DNA of 64,000 nucleotides from CAZMPJ01 sp964568455 (GTDB lineage Bacteria > Margulisbacteria > WOR-1 > O2-12-FULL-45-9), in the NCBI GenBank assembly GCA_964568455.1, contig CAZMPJ010000003.1, forward strand, positions 62,001 through 126,000. Direction: 5' to 3'. Below, piece by piece: positions 41,574-49,460 of the stretch. Position numbers and translations under genes: made by a program. The notes beneath the pieces were generated by a model. That model made no database searches and was not told the origin of the DNA. It saw nothing but the letters and a program-made list of their open reading frames with translations. Each line of letters opens with the position of its first letter. The first letter of the stretch is position 1.

Positions 41574-42734
41574 ATGACCTATGATTTACCAGATAACACA
41601 GGCTATTTTGGCAAATACGGCGGCAGGTTTGTGCCTGAAACTTTGATGCCAGCGCTGGAAGAATTAACCAAAGCTTATCTAGCAGCAAAAAACGATCCAA
41701 AATTTCAAGAAGAACTGATTTATTATTTAGAAAACTATGTTGGCCGTCCTACGCCATTATATTTTGCAGAAAAACTTACTGAAGCATTAGCCGGACCAAA
41801 AATTTATTTAAAAAGAGAAGATTTAGCCCACACTGGCGCGCATAAAATTAATAATACTATTGGTCAATTATTGCTAGCTAAAAGAATGGGTAAAACCCGG
41901 ATTATTGCAGAAACTGGGGCAGGCCAGCATGGAGTAGCTACTGCTACTGCAGCCGCGCTCTTTGATCTTGAATGCATAGTTTATATGGGCGAAGAAGATA
42001 TAGAAAGACAAGCTTTAAATGTTTTTCGCATGAAGCTTTTGGGATCTAAGGTTGTGCCAGTAAAATCAGGCAGTAAAACTTTAAAAGATGCAGTTAATGA
42101 AACTTTACGCGACTGGATGGCGCATCCTACTGACACTTTTTATTGCTTAGGCTCGGTGGTTGGCCCGCATCCCTATCCAATGATGGTTAGAGATTTTCAA
42201 GCAGTGATTGGCAGAGAAGCTAAAGCCCAGCATTTTAAAGCAGAAAGCAAGGAGCCAGATTATTTAGTAGCTTGTGTTGGTGGTGGCAGTAATTCGATCG
42301 GCTTATTTTATCCTTTTATTGATGATTCAAATGTAAAAATGGTGGGGGTGGAGGCAGAAGGGGCGGCTTCGATTGTAAAAGGGTCGGTTGGTGTGTTGCA
42401 CGGGTCCAAAGACCATATCTTACAAACTAAAACCGGACAAATTAAAACCACTCATTCAATTTCAGCTGGTCTTGATTACTCTGGTATTGGTCCAGAACAT
42501 AGTTATTTATATGATGTTGGCCGGGTTGAATATGTTACTGCTAATGATAAAGAAGCATTGTGGGGCTTTAAGATTTTATCTAAGACCGAAGGTATTATTC
42601 CAGCCCTTGAATCAGCACATGCTATTGCTTATCTTAAAAAATTAGCGCCAAAGCTTGATCGAAGTCAGTCTGTGGTGGTTTGTTTATCTGGCCGAGGCGA
42701 TAAAGATGTCAACGAAGTTAGTCAACTTGTCTAG
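41574..42734 (+). CDS. trpB: Tryptophan synthase beta chain
   Basis: Joins indole and serine to tryptophan with PLP. A 386-residue TrpB1-type protein with GRFVPETLMPAL, the PLP lysine Lys91 in HTGAHKINNT, ETGAGQHGVATA, the phosphate-binding GGGSNSIG and the closing SGRGDKD. Length and motifs are complete. It is separated from trpA by the convergent glgA gene; no other trp genes are in the window. Its last 17 bases overlap glgA. It ends with TAG. Confidence 0.97.
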   Translation: MTYDLPDNTGYFGKYGGRFVPETLMPALEELTKAYLAAKNDPKFQEELIYYLENYVGRPTPLYFAEKLTEALAGPKIYLKREDLAHTGAHKINNTIGQLLLAKRMGKTRIIAETGAGQHGVATATAAALFDLECIVYMGEEDIERQALNVFRMKLLGSKVVPVKSGSKTLKDAVNETLRDWMAHPTDTFYCLGSVVGPHPYPMMVRDFQAVIGREAKAQHFKAESKEPDYLVACVGGGSNSIGLFYPFIDDSNVKMVGVEAEGAASIVKGSVGVLHGSKDHILQTKTGQIKTTHSISAGLDYSGIGPEHSYLYDVGRVEYVTANDKEALWGFKILSKTEGIIPALESAHAIAYLKKLAPKLDRSQSVVVCLSGRGDKDVNEVSQLV

Positions 42735-44244
42735 CTAAAACTTCTTGGTAAAGCTCCTCGTATAATCCTGCTTGAGTGACCCAAGAATAATCTAGTTGCA
42801 TGCAATTGCGGATGATTTCTTGCCAAGATGCTTTATGTTGAAAAGCCAGCCAGGCATCCCTCATTTTACTAGATAAATTTTCTGGAGTTAATCCCCAGAA
42901 AGAAAAACCGGTTTTGCCATCTCGAACTGTGTCTTTTAGCCCACCGGTTTCATGAACCAATGGTACGCAGCCCATTAATTGAGCTTTCATCTGGTTAAGT
43001 CCGCAAGGCTCATAAATAGAAGGCATAAGTAAGACATCGGCACCGGATAAGGCTAAAATTTCGTCTTTTTCAACAAAAGCAGAATATTTTAAATTGTTAG
43101 GGTATTGGGTTGATAATTTTTTAAGTGCTGCTACAAACTGTTCTTCGCCATCTCCAATAAAAATAAATTGCAATTTTGAGTTTTTTTGAATCATTTGAGC
43201 TAATGTTTCAAGAGTTGCATCAATTCCTTTTTGTCCGGCTAATCTTGAAGACCAGACTATGGTCATGGCTTCCTCATCAATTGGCAGCTCAAATTTAGCT
43301 TGAAGAACTTTTTTGTTAATTGCTCTGCCAGATAAATCTTTTTCAGAAAAAGTTTCCGGGATAAAACCAATTTCATGATAATGGTCGGGCCCAAAATATT
43401 CTGGCAAACCATTTAAAATCCCATGAACATCATCTCTTCTGGTTCCTAAAACACCTTTGTATAAATTAGCTGGGTGAGGGGTGTGGCCGGATAAAATTTC
43501 CTGCACATATTCTGGACTAACACCAACAATTTTATCGCTGTACATTAATGCGGCTTTGTGCGCGTCAACCTGGCCGTGAAATTCTATACCTTTGTTCCAG
43601 GAGAAAAGATTAGCATGCTCTTTAATAGGCATGTTGATTAAAAGAGAAAATTCACTTAAATCAAAACTATTACCAAAGCCATATCCCAAGTTGTGCACAC
43701 TATAGACAAAGGGTAGGCGTGTGGAATTAGGATGTCTTTTTAAGAAGAACGGAGTAAAACCACTTTGCCAATCATGGCCATGCAAAAGGTCTGGTGCTAA
43801 TTCAGGTTTGGTTTGGGCAACATATTTATAAAGGTCATAAATAGCACGGTTTAGGAATAGAAAGCGATAAGGATCATCGCGATAACCGTAAGCTCGGGTG
43901 CGGTTGCCAAATTGAGTATAATCTGCTGCGTCAATAAAAAAGAAATTAATAGTTCCACTTTCAATTGGGAAAGAAGCATGAAAAACTTCGGTTCTCCGAG
44001 CTTGGTCTCCTAAGGTTACGTTTAAATCAGTAAAATGGGATATATTAACCCCTCTTTTTAACCCTTCTTTAATAAAAAATCCAAGGGTGCCGGGATGATT
44101 GGGCATTATAGCTGTAACAGTGTGGCCTCTTTTTAAAAGACCTCCAGATAGACCATATACAGCATCAGCCATGCCGCCGGTTTTTCTGATCCGGTGCATT
44201 TCTGAAGATACCATCCATACTTTTAAAGGGCTCTTTACTTGCAT
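42718..44244 (-). CDS. glgA: Glycogen synthase (GT5)
   Basis: Extends alpha-1,4-glucan from ADP- or UDP-glucose. A 508-residue protein with the N-terminal donor motif KTGGMADAVYG at residues 20-30, a DLLHGHDWQSGF acceptor region, VWSSRLAGQKGID at the start of the C-terminal Rossmann fold, and the active-site loop SIYEPCGLNQMKAQLMGCVPLV followed by HETGGLKDTV. It is transcribed from a GTGAAATT/CGATA promoter, unlike the housekeeping neighbours, so glycogen synthesis seems tied to the alternative sigma factor. Its ATG is 14 bases from the -10 C without a Shine-Dalgarno sequence. Confidence 0.95.
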   Translation of the reverse strand: MQVKSPLKVWMVSSEMHRIRKTGGMADAVYGLSGGLLKRGHTVTAIMPNHPGTLGFFIKEGLKRGVNISHFTDLNVTLGDQARRTEVFHASFPIESGTINFFFIDAADYTQFGNRTRAYGYRDDPYRFLFLNRAIYDLYKYVAQTKPELAPDLLHGHDWQSGFTPFFLKRHPNSTRLPFVYSVHNLGYGFGNSFDLSEFSLLINMPIKEHANLFSWNKGIEFHGQVDAHKAALMYSDKIVGVSPEYVQEILSGHTPHPANLYKGVLGTRRDDVHGILNGLPEYFGPDHYHEIGFIPETFSEKDLSGRAINKKVLQAKFELPIDEEAMTIVWSSRLAGQKGIDATLETLAQMIQKNSKLQFIFIGDGEEQFVAALKKLSTQYPNNLKYSAFVEKDEILALSGADVLLMPSIYEPCGLNQMKAQLMGCVPLVHETGGLKDTVRDGKTGFSFWGLTPENLSSKMRDAWLAFQHKASWQEIIRNCMQLDYSWVTQAGLYEELYQEVLARQVD

Positions 44245-44250
44245 ACTAAT

Positions 44251-44281
44251 TTATATCGTGATAAAAATAGGAAAATTTCAC
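44251..44281 (-). promoter_or_regulatory. Alternative-sigma promoter of glgA, copy 6
   Basis: GTGAAATT begins at 44281 and CGATATAA at 44258 on the minus strand, offset 23. The -35 lies ten bases upstream of the trpA -10 on the other strand. Confidence 0.75.
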
Positions 44282-44287
44282 TATTTT

Positions 44288-44296
44288 TGCTATAAT
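44288..44296 (+). promoter_or_regulatory. Extended -10 promoter for leaderless trpA
   Basis: TGC-TATAAT ends six bases before the trpA ATG. Divergent from, and interlocked with, the glgA promoter. Confidence 0.65.
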
Positions 44297-44302
44297 CTAA
44301 GC

Positions 44303-45028
44303 ATGCAAAGGATTAAAAACGCCCTAATCACTTATATAACCGCTGGGGATCCAAGCTTGGCTGTTACTGAAAAACTGGTTTATGACTTAGAAAAAGCTGG
44401 AGCAGATATTATTGAGCTGGGGATTCCATTTTCCGACCCTTTAGCTGATGGGCTAATAATCCAAGCTTCGCATCAGCGAGCCTTAAAAAAAGATGTTTCC
44501 CTTGCTCAAGTATTTAAATTAGTTTCTAAAATTAGGCAGAAAACCCAAATCCCGATTTGTTTTATGCTTTCTTATAATCTCGTTCTTCAGTATGGAGAAG
44601 ATAAGTTTTATCAGGATATGGAAAAGGTGAAAGTGGATGGCGTTATTATTCCGGATTTGCCACCAGAAGAATCAAAGCACAAATCAATTTTTCTGGTTGC
44701 ACCGACAAGCACAGATGAGCGGATTAAGCTGATTGCTGAAAAGGCATCAGGGTTTATTTATTTAATTTCAACTACTGGGATAACAGGAAAAAGAGAGAAA
44801 TTAGCACAAGGGTTAAAGGAAGTAATTGAGCGAATTAAAAAATATACTGATCTGCCTATTGCAGTTGGTTTTGGTATATCTAAACCCGCTCATGCAGCAG
44901 AAGTTTGCCAGATGGCGGACGGAGCCATTGTCGGTTCGGCTATTGTTGATTTAATTGCCCAGAAAAAAATAAAAGAGGTAGGGACATTTGTTAAAAAGCT
45001 TCGGCAAGCTATTGATCGCACCGTTTAA
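44303..45028 (+). CDS. trpA: Tryptophan synthase alpha chain
   Basis: Cleaves indole-glycerol phosphate to indole for TrpB. A 241-residue TIM barrel with IELGIPFSDPLADG (Glu38 and Asp49 as the catalytic pair), GVIIPDLPPEE, YLISTTGITG and GFGISKPAHA for phosphate binding. The ATG at 44303 is fixed by the adjacent extended -10; the open frame continues upstream only by chance. It is a little short (usual about 265) because the N-terminus begins directly at the first strand. It overlaps the HD-domain gene by 41 bases. Confidence 0.95.
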   Translation: MQRIKNALITYITAGDPSLAVTEKLVYDLEKAGADIIELGIPFSDPLADGLIIQASHQRALKKDVSLAQVFKLVSKIRQKTQIPICFMLSYNLVLQYGEDKFYQDMEKVKVDGVIIPDLPPEESKHKSIFLVAPTSTDERIKLIAEKASGFIYLISTTGITGKREKLAQGLKEVIERIKKYTDLPIAVGFGISKPAHAAEVCQMADGAIVGSAIVDLIAQKKIKEVGTFVKKLRQAIDRTV

Positions 45029-45554
45029 ACTAATCTATCGGGCCAGACAATTTATGATGGCCATGTTTTCGGTTTACACCAAGGCTGACCGCGCGTTTGC
45101 CCGCAGTTTTCTCAATATCCAGGAAATGTCGCTTTTTAACCAATTGCCTGACTTTGAAAAAAAACATTCTGTGCGCGTAGCCAAAAGAATGCTTAGTATT
45201 GTGCATAATAATCCGAAAGTGGATTATCATAAGATCGCAAAAATTGGTCTTTTGCATGATATTGGTAAAGTAGCCGAGCATAGCTCAACCCTTAGTAAGT
45301 CTTTTATGGTTATTTTACGTTTTTTTCTACCCGGATATTATAGCCAGCTGGCAGAAAAAGGTAGGACTAACCAAATGTTTCGCCGCTATTTTGTGCATAA
45401 ACACCATGGTGAGATTGGAGCACAGTTGCTGGCTAGAATAGGGGTGTCGGCTGATATAACTAATGTGATTAAAAAACATGATCCGCATTTAGAACCAATT
45501 GAACATCAGGATCCAGAGGAATTAAAAATCTTGCGGAAAGCTGACATCTACTGA
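44988..45554 (+). CDS. HD-domain phosphohydrolase
   Basis: A 188-residue protein read from a TTG inside the end of trpA. HSVRVAKRML and GLLHDIGKVAEH give the first His and the HD pair of the metal site; VHKHHGEIGAQLL and IKKHDPH add later metal ligands. HD proteins of this size hydrolyse phosphate esters, often nucleotides; the substrate is unknown. The N-terminal 25 residues are hydrophobic and basic and may bind membrane. The TTG start is uncertain; an ATG at residue 23 (MMAMF) is possible. It overlaps convergent queF by 33 bases. Confidence 0.8.
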   Translation: MLKSFGKLLIAPFKLIYRARQFMMAMFSVYTKADRAFARSFLNIQEMSLFNQLPDFEKKHSVRVAKRMLSIVHNNPKVDYHKIAKIGLLHDIGKVAEHSSTLSKSFMVILRFFLPGYYSQLAEKGRTNQMFRRYFVHKHHGEIGAQLLARIGVSADITNVIKKHDPHLEPIEHQDPEELKILRKADIY

Positions 45555-45866
45555 AGTATAAATCCCACCTCGCACACTGAAGTCCCCGGTTATTTTCATG
45601 GATTTGGGCTGACAAGCTTTAACCAAATCATCTAAAATCTTATTAATTACTTCTTCATGAAAGGTTCCTACGTTGCGATAAGAAACAAAGTAAAGCTTGA
45701 GTGATTTTAGTTCAATTAATTTTTTATCCGGCACATAATCAATAGTAATAGTGGCAAAATCAGGCAAGCCAGTGCGAGGACAAACACAAGTGAACTCTGG
45801 AAATTCAATATGCACATTATAATCTCTTTGCGTGCTTTTATTTTTTACAGTTTGTATTTTTTTCAT
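45522..45866 (-). CDS. queF: NADPH-dependent 7-cyano-7-deazaguanine reductase QueF
   Basis: Reduces preQ0 to preQ1 in queuosine synthesis. A 114-residue, unimodular (YkvM-type) enzyme: FTCVCPRTGLPDFA holds the nucleophile Cys29 and Asp35, and ELKSLKLYFVSYRN is the family QueF motif. GTFHEEV follows. No other queuosine gene is nearby. Its ATG overlaps the pyrF stop by four bases, so it is coupled with pyrF and rpsA. It overlaps the convergent HD gene by 33 bases. Confidence 0.95.
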   Translation of the reverse strand: MKKIQTVKNKSTQRDYNVHIEFPEFTCVCPRTGLPDFATITIDYVPDKKLIELKSLKLYFVSYRNVGTFHEEVINKILDDLVKACQPKSMKITGDFSVRGGIYTSVDVSFPQDF

Positions 45867-46642
45867 TTTGCAAACCGGTAGCTATTAATTTGATCTCTTA
45901 AATCCTTGGCTGCCTTTTGCGGATCTTTGTTATAAATAATGCTGCGTGAAGAATTTATTATAGCGTTTTCGCCTTTCGTATCAACTCCAGCCAAAATAGT
46001 AGCTTTTACATCCCCGCCTTGAGCACCAATGCCTGGAATTAAAAGCGGCATATCTGGGACTAGGTCACGAATTTCTTTTAATTGCTCTGGCTTAGTGGCA
46101 CCGACTACTAATCCGCAATTATTATGTTTATTCCAGGTTTTAACTTTGGCTGCTACTTGTTTATAGATTGGCCCTTGAAAATCTTTTGCTCCATTATTGC
46201 TAGTCATGCAGAGGACAAAAGTAGTTTTGTCCTGGTAGTCTAAAAAGGGAGCAACCGAATCTTCACCCATATAAGGGTTTACTGTGGTAGCGTCAGCTTT
46301 AAAAACCTCAAAAACACTTTTGGCGTAAGCTGCTGAGGAATTGCCGATATCGCCGCGTTTTGCGTCTAAAATTACTGGAATGTGTAGATTTTGCGCCAGT
46401 TCAATGGTCTTGATCAATGATTCCAGGCCGTAAATGCCGTGCATTTCATAAAAAGCCATATTAGGTTTGTAAGCGCAAACCAAATCTTTGGTAGCATTAA
46501 TTATTTCTTTGTTAAAAGAATAAATAGGATCAGAATCATTTAAGAGAGCTTGAGGAATTTTTGCCAGATCAATATCTAAACCTACACAGAGTAGGCTATT
46601 GTTCTTTTTAGAAGCTTTTTCTAATTTTTCTATAAAACTCAT
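45863..46642 (-). CDS. pyrF: Orotidine-5'-phosphate decarboxylase, type II
   Basis: Last step of UMP synthesis. A 259-residue TIM barrel of the subfamily found in archaea-like and actinobacterial enzymes: CVGLDIDLAKIP at the start, Asp93-Lys95-Asp98 in ILDAKRGDIG, TVNPYMGED, and the phosphate-binding LLIPGIGAQGGD. Length and motifs are complete. It overlaps rpsA upstream (four bases) and queF downstream. Confidence 0.95.
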   Translation of the reverse strand: MSFIEKLEKASKKNNSLLCVGLDIDLAKIPQALLNDSDPIYSFNKEIINATKDLVCAYKPNMAFYEMHGIYGLESLIKTIELAQNLHIPVILDAKRGDIGNSSAAYAKSVFEVFKADATTVNPYMGEDSVAPFLDYQDKTTFVLCMTSNNGAKDFQGPIYKQVAAKVKTWNKHNNCGLVVGATKPEQLKEIRDLVPDMPLLIPGIGAQGGDVKATILAGVDTKGENAIINSSRSIIYNKDPQKAAKDLRDQINSYRFAK

Positions 46643-48003
46643 TCGCTGTCAGGTTCTTCTTCGGTACGTTCTTTTTCTTTTTGTGAGATCATGTCAGCGA
46701 TAGTTACTTTTGGCTCATCTGGGGCAGTATTGACGGTTTTAAGTTCTTGTTTTTCTTTATCCTGTAAGATTTGTTTAATAGAAAGCCCAATTTTTTGTTC
46801 TTCAGGAAGCACGCGCAGGATTTTTACATCAACCGTGTCTCCGATTTTTACACCGGAATCAGCTGGGTTATAGACTGTTTCTTTGCAGAGTTCGGTGTTA
46901 TGGATTAATCCTTCTAAATCATGGTCAAGCTCGGCAAACGCACCGAATTTAGCGAAACGCATGATTTTTGCTTTTACTATCTGTCCGGCTTTATAGTATT
47001 CTGTAGCGTTTTCCCAGGGATCAGGCAAAAGTTCTTTTCGTCCCAGAGAAACTTTTTTACTAGCTTTATCCACGCCAAGGATCAAGACTTCAATTTCTTG
47101 TCCTGCTTTTAAAACTTCAGACGGGTTCTTTACTCTTTTCCAAGAAAGCTCGCTTAAATGCAGTAATCCTTCTATTCCGCCCAAATCTACAAAAGCACCA
47201 AAAGTTTTAAGCTTGGTAACTTTTCCTTTGCGCACTTGGCCTATTTCTAGTTCTTCGAAAATCTTCTGAGATTGTAATTGTTCTTTTTCTCCGGCAGCCA
47301 AACGGTTGGAAAACACGATTTTGCCCTGATGTCGATTGATTTCAATAATTTTTACGGAGATAGTCTTGTCTTTAAAATTATCCAGTGTTTCACCTGGTTT
47401 TTTTGATACTTGTGAAGCAGGCACAAACCCTCTAATTCCGTTACAATCAACCATTAAGCCGCCACGCAGAGCTTGGACTACTTTTCCTTGTAAAAATTGC
47501 TTAGCTCTAAAAGCATCGTAAGCTTTTTTCCAGCGTAGTTGCGCGTCGGCTCGCGATTTTGAAAGCACAACATAGCCTTCTTTGTTTTCTAATTGCTTAA
47601 TATAAACATCAATTACATCGCCAACTTTTACTACATCAGCTGGAGTATTGAAATGGCGGTCAGAAAGCTCGTCCGAGGCAATTAAGCCGTCAGCTTTATA
47701 TTTAATATCAACCAATACCCCTTTTTGCTCCACTTTTACCACTGTGCCTTTGACAATATCGTCAACTTTATATTCTTTAAAAGTGGCTTCGTAAGTAGTG
47801 GGTGGAGGGGTTGGTTTAGCGATTGGAGTTGGTTTAGTTTCTGGTGATTTTACTTCTTTTTGGGGTTCTGCCTTAGGCTTTTCTTTAGCTTGGGCTGCTT
47901 TGCTTTCTTGCAAAGTTTCTTGGATAAGTTTTTCTACTTCTGCGAATTCATCTGCAGCTTTTTCGGGGTTGATTTGGGTTCCTTCAAGTCTTTCTTCCGT
48001 CAT
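46639..48003 (-). CDS. rpsA: Ribosomal protein S1 homologue with four S1 domains
   Basis: Binds mRNA on the small subunit. A 454-residue protein with an acidic, Pro/Lys-rich N-terminal tail (about 1-72) and four S1 (OB-fold) domains at roughly 75-148, 163-235, 252-322 and 337-408. The third has the canonical GAFVDLGGIEGLLHLSELSW. The C-terminal 45 residues are charged. E. coli S1 has six domains; four-domain forms are usual in Gram-positives. In a genome with many leaderless or SD-less transcripts, S1 is of special interest. It begins the rpsA-pyrF-queF operon. Confidence 0.92.
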   Translation of the reverse strand: MTEERLEGTQINPEKAADEFAEVEKLIQETLQESKAAQAKEKPKAEPQKEVKSPETKPTPIAKPTPPPTTYEATFKEYKVDDIVKGTVVKVEQKGVLVDIKYKADGLIASDELSDRHFNTPADVVKVGDVIDVYIKQLENKEGYVVLSKSRADAQLRWKKAYDAFRAKQFLQGKVVQALRGGLMVDCNGIRGFVPASQVSKKPGETLDNFKDKTISVKIIEINRHQGKIVFSNRLAAGEKEQLQSQKIFEELEIGQVRKGKVTKLKTFGAFVDLGGIEGLLHLSELSWKRVKNPSEVLKAGQEIEVLILGVDKASKKVSLGRKELLPDPWENATEYYKAGQIVKAKIMRFAKFGAFAELDHDLEGLIHNTELCKETVYNPADSGVKIGDTVDVKILRVLPEEQKIGLSIKQILQDKEKQELKTVNTAPDEPKVTIADMISQKEKERTEEEPDSE

Positions 48004-48055
48004 AACTTATACAGCATAACATAAATTATAGACGAGGGCAAACTTGACTAGGGAC

Positions 48056-48085
48056 TTGACAGCCTCTTCTTAAATGCTTTAAAAT
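48056..48085 (+). promoter_or_regulatory. speD-speB promoter
   Basis: TTGACA (48056-48061), an 18-base spacer and TAAAAT (48080-48085), eight bases before the ATG, without a Shine-Dalgarno sequence. Confidence 0.7.
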
Positions 48086-48093
48086 AAAATAAC

Positions 48094-48483
48094 ATGGAAC
48101 ATCAAATGATGCTTGGATCAGGGCAACATTTTATGCTGGACCTTTACGGATGCAGTGAGGATAAGCTTTCTAGTACTTCGGCCATCACCACTTTTTTAAA
48201 TGATTTTCCCAAAAAGATCAACATGACTAAATTGTCTGAGCCAGCAGTTTTTCCTTATAATGGTGGGGTCTCGGGGGTGGTATTGGTTTCAGAATCTCAT
48301 ATTTCTATTCACACTTTTCCGGAAAAAGGCCAGGTTTTTATAGATATTTTTTCCTGTAAAGATATTAATGTAGATAAAGCTCGAGAAGAGCTACAAGCCT
48401 TTTTTTGTTCATCCCATCTTGAAGAAGAATATATTGGAAGCCTCCCGGACATAAAAAGTCTGGTAGGTTCTCTGCATGTCTAA
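48094..48483 (+). CDS. speD: S-adenosylmethionine decarboxylase proenzyme (prokaryotic class)
   Basis: Supplies the aminopropyl donor for spermidine. A 129-residue SpeH-type protein with Ser68 in SESHISIHTFPE, the site of self-cleavage that makes the pyruvoyl cofactor, followed by DIFSC, the catalytic Cys region. The ATG at 48094 or MMLG four codons later could start. It overlaps agmatinase by eight bases, and the two form the spermidine branch speD-speB. A spermidine synthase is not in the window. Confidence 0.95.
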   Translation: MEHQMMLGSGQHFMLDLYGCSEDKLSSTSAITTFLNDFPKKINMTKLSEPAVFPYNGGVSGVVLVSESHISIHTFPEKGQVFIDIFSCKDINVDKAREELQAFFCSSHLEEEYIGSLPDIKSLVGSLHV

Positions 48484-49228
48484 ATTTGTCATCATCCCTT
48501 GTCCTCACGAAAAAACTACTACTTATGGTAAAGGAACGAAAAAGGGACCAGCAGCAATTCTTCGAGCCATGGAGCAGGTAGAGGGATTTGATTATGAATC
48601 GGGTAGGGAAGTAGAAGATTTTGAAATCCAAAAACCTTGTTCAGCAGCACAACTTAAGGCAAGGGTTAGTAAAGTTTTGCAAGAAAACAAAATTCCCGTT
48701 ATTTTAGGCGGAGAACATTCCATTTCTTCTTTTGCGATCCAGGCCTTTAAAAATATATCAGTTTTGCAGTTTGATGCTCATGCTGATTTACGTTTTAGTT
48801 ATAAAGGCTCAGAAAATAACCACGCTTGCGCTATGCGGCGTATTTTAGAGCTTTTTCCTGGTGTCCAAGTTGGCATCCGTAATATTTCAAAAGAAGGTCA
48901 TGAGTTTGCAAAAAAATCTGATCAACTGGAAAAAATCCATTGGGCAGATAAGAAAATTGATGTTAATAAAATTTTAAGCCAACTAACCGACGATGTTTAT
49001 ATTACTTTTGATGTGGATGCTTTTGATCCAAGTGTTGTATCTGCTACTGGTACGCCTGAGCCTGGAGGATTGGGGTGGTATCAAACATTGGACATTTTAA
49101 AAACTATTTGTAAAGCTAAAAATATTGTTGGCTTTGATATTGTGGAATTGGCTCCTAAAAAAGACGATCATGTTAGTGATTTTGCCGTGGCTAAGTTAAT
49201 TTACAAGATTGCTAGCTTTTTGTGTTAG
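48476..49228 (+). CDS. speB: Agmatinase / ureohydrolase
   Basis: Hydrolyses agmatine to putrescine and urea. A 250-residue arginase-superfamily protein: GGEHSIS, FDAHADLR and TFDVDAFDPS hold the conserved His/Asp ligands of the two manganese ions, and TPEPGGLGW closes the site. It is shorter than E. coli SpeB. Agmatinase rather than arginase is inferred from the adjacent speD; the substrate cannot be proven from sequence alone. Followed by a gene-free repeat-like stretch. Confidence 0.9.
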   Translation: MSKFVIIPCPHEKTTTYGKGTKKGPAAILRAMEQVEGFDYESGREVEDFEIQKPCSAAQLKARVSKVLQENKIPVILGGEHSISSFAIQAFKNISVLQFDAHADLRFSYKGSENNHACAMRRILELFPGVQVGIRNISKEGHEFAKKSDQLEKIHWADKKIDVNKILSQLTDDVYITFDVDAFDPSVVSATGTPEPGGLGWYQTLDILKTICKAKNIVGFDIVELAPKKDDHVSDFAVAKLIYKIASFLC

Positions 49229-49460
49229 TGGGGAGGGGGAGGGAGCCCGAATCACCCGTATTTTATCCCAAATCTTTAGTCCCGAATTAATGCGAATAGT
49301 ATGCCACGAATTGGAAAATCCCTTATTGCCCCTAATTCTTCACGTATCAAATTGTTCGTGCTATTCGTGTAATAAGAGAGTTAATTCGATTATTGCGATT
49401 CGGATTCATTTGGGATTGTTGATATGGGATAAGATTCGGATAATTTGTGTAACAGAGTAA
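49229..49460. repeat. Gene-free stretch with interspersed-repeat character
   Basis: About 230 bases after speB with several partial motifs of the type ATTCGTG and CGAATTA in both orientations (for example CACGAATTGG and CGTGCTATTCGTG). An 83-codon frame crosses it but has no ribosome-binding site or protein character. It resembles repeated noncoding spacers seen in other environmental genomes. No RNA gene recognised. Confidence 0.45.

Noticed and set aside
49209..49460. An 83-residue protein after speB
   Set aside because: No ribosome-binding site, Cys- and Ile-rich random composition, overlaps the end of speB and consists of the repeat-like spacer.
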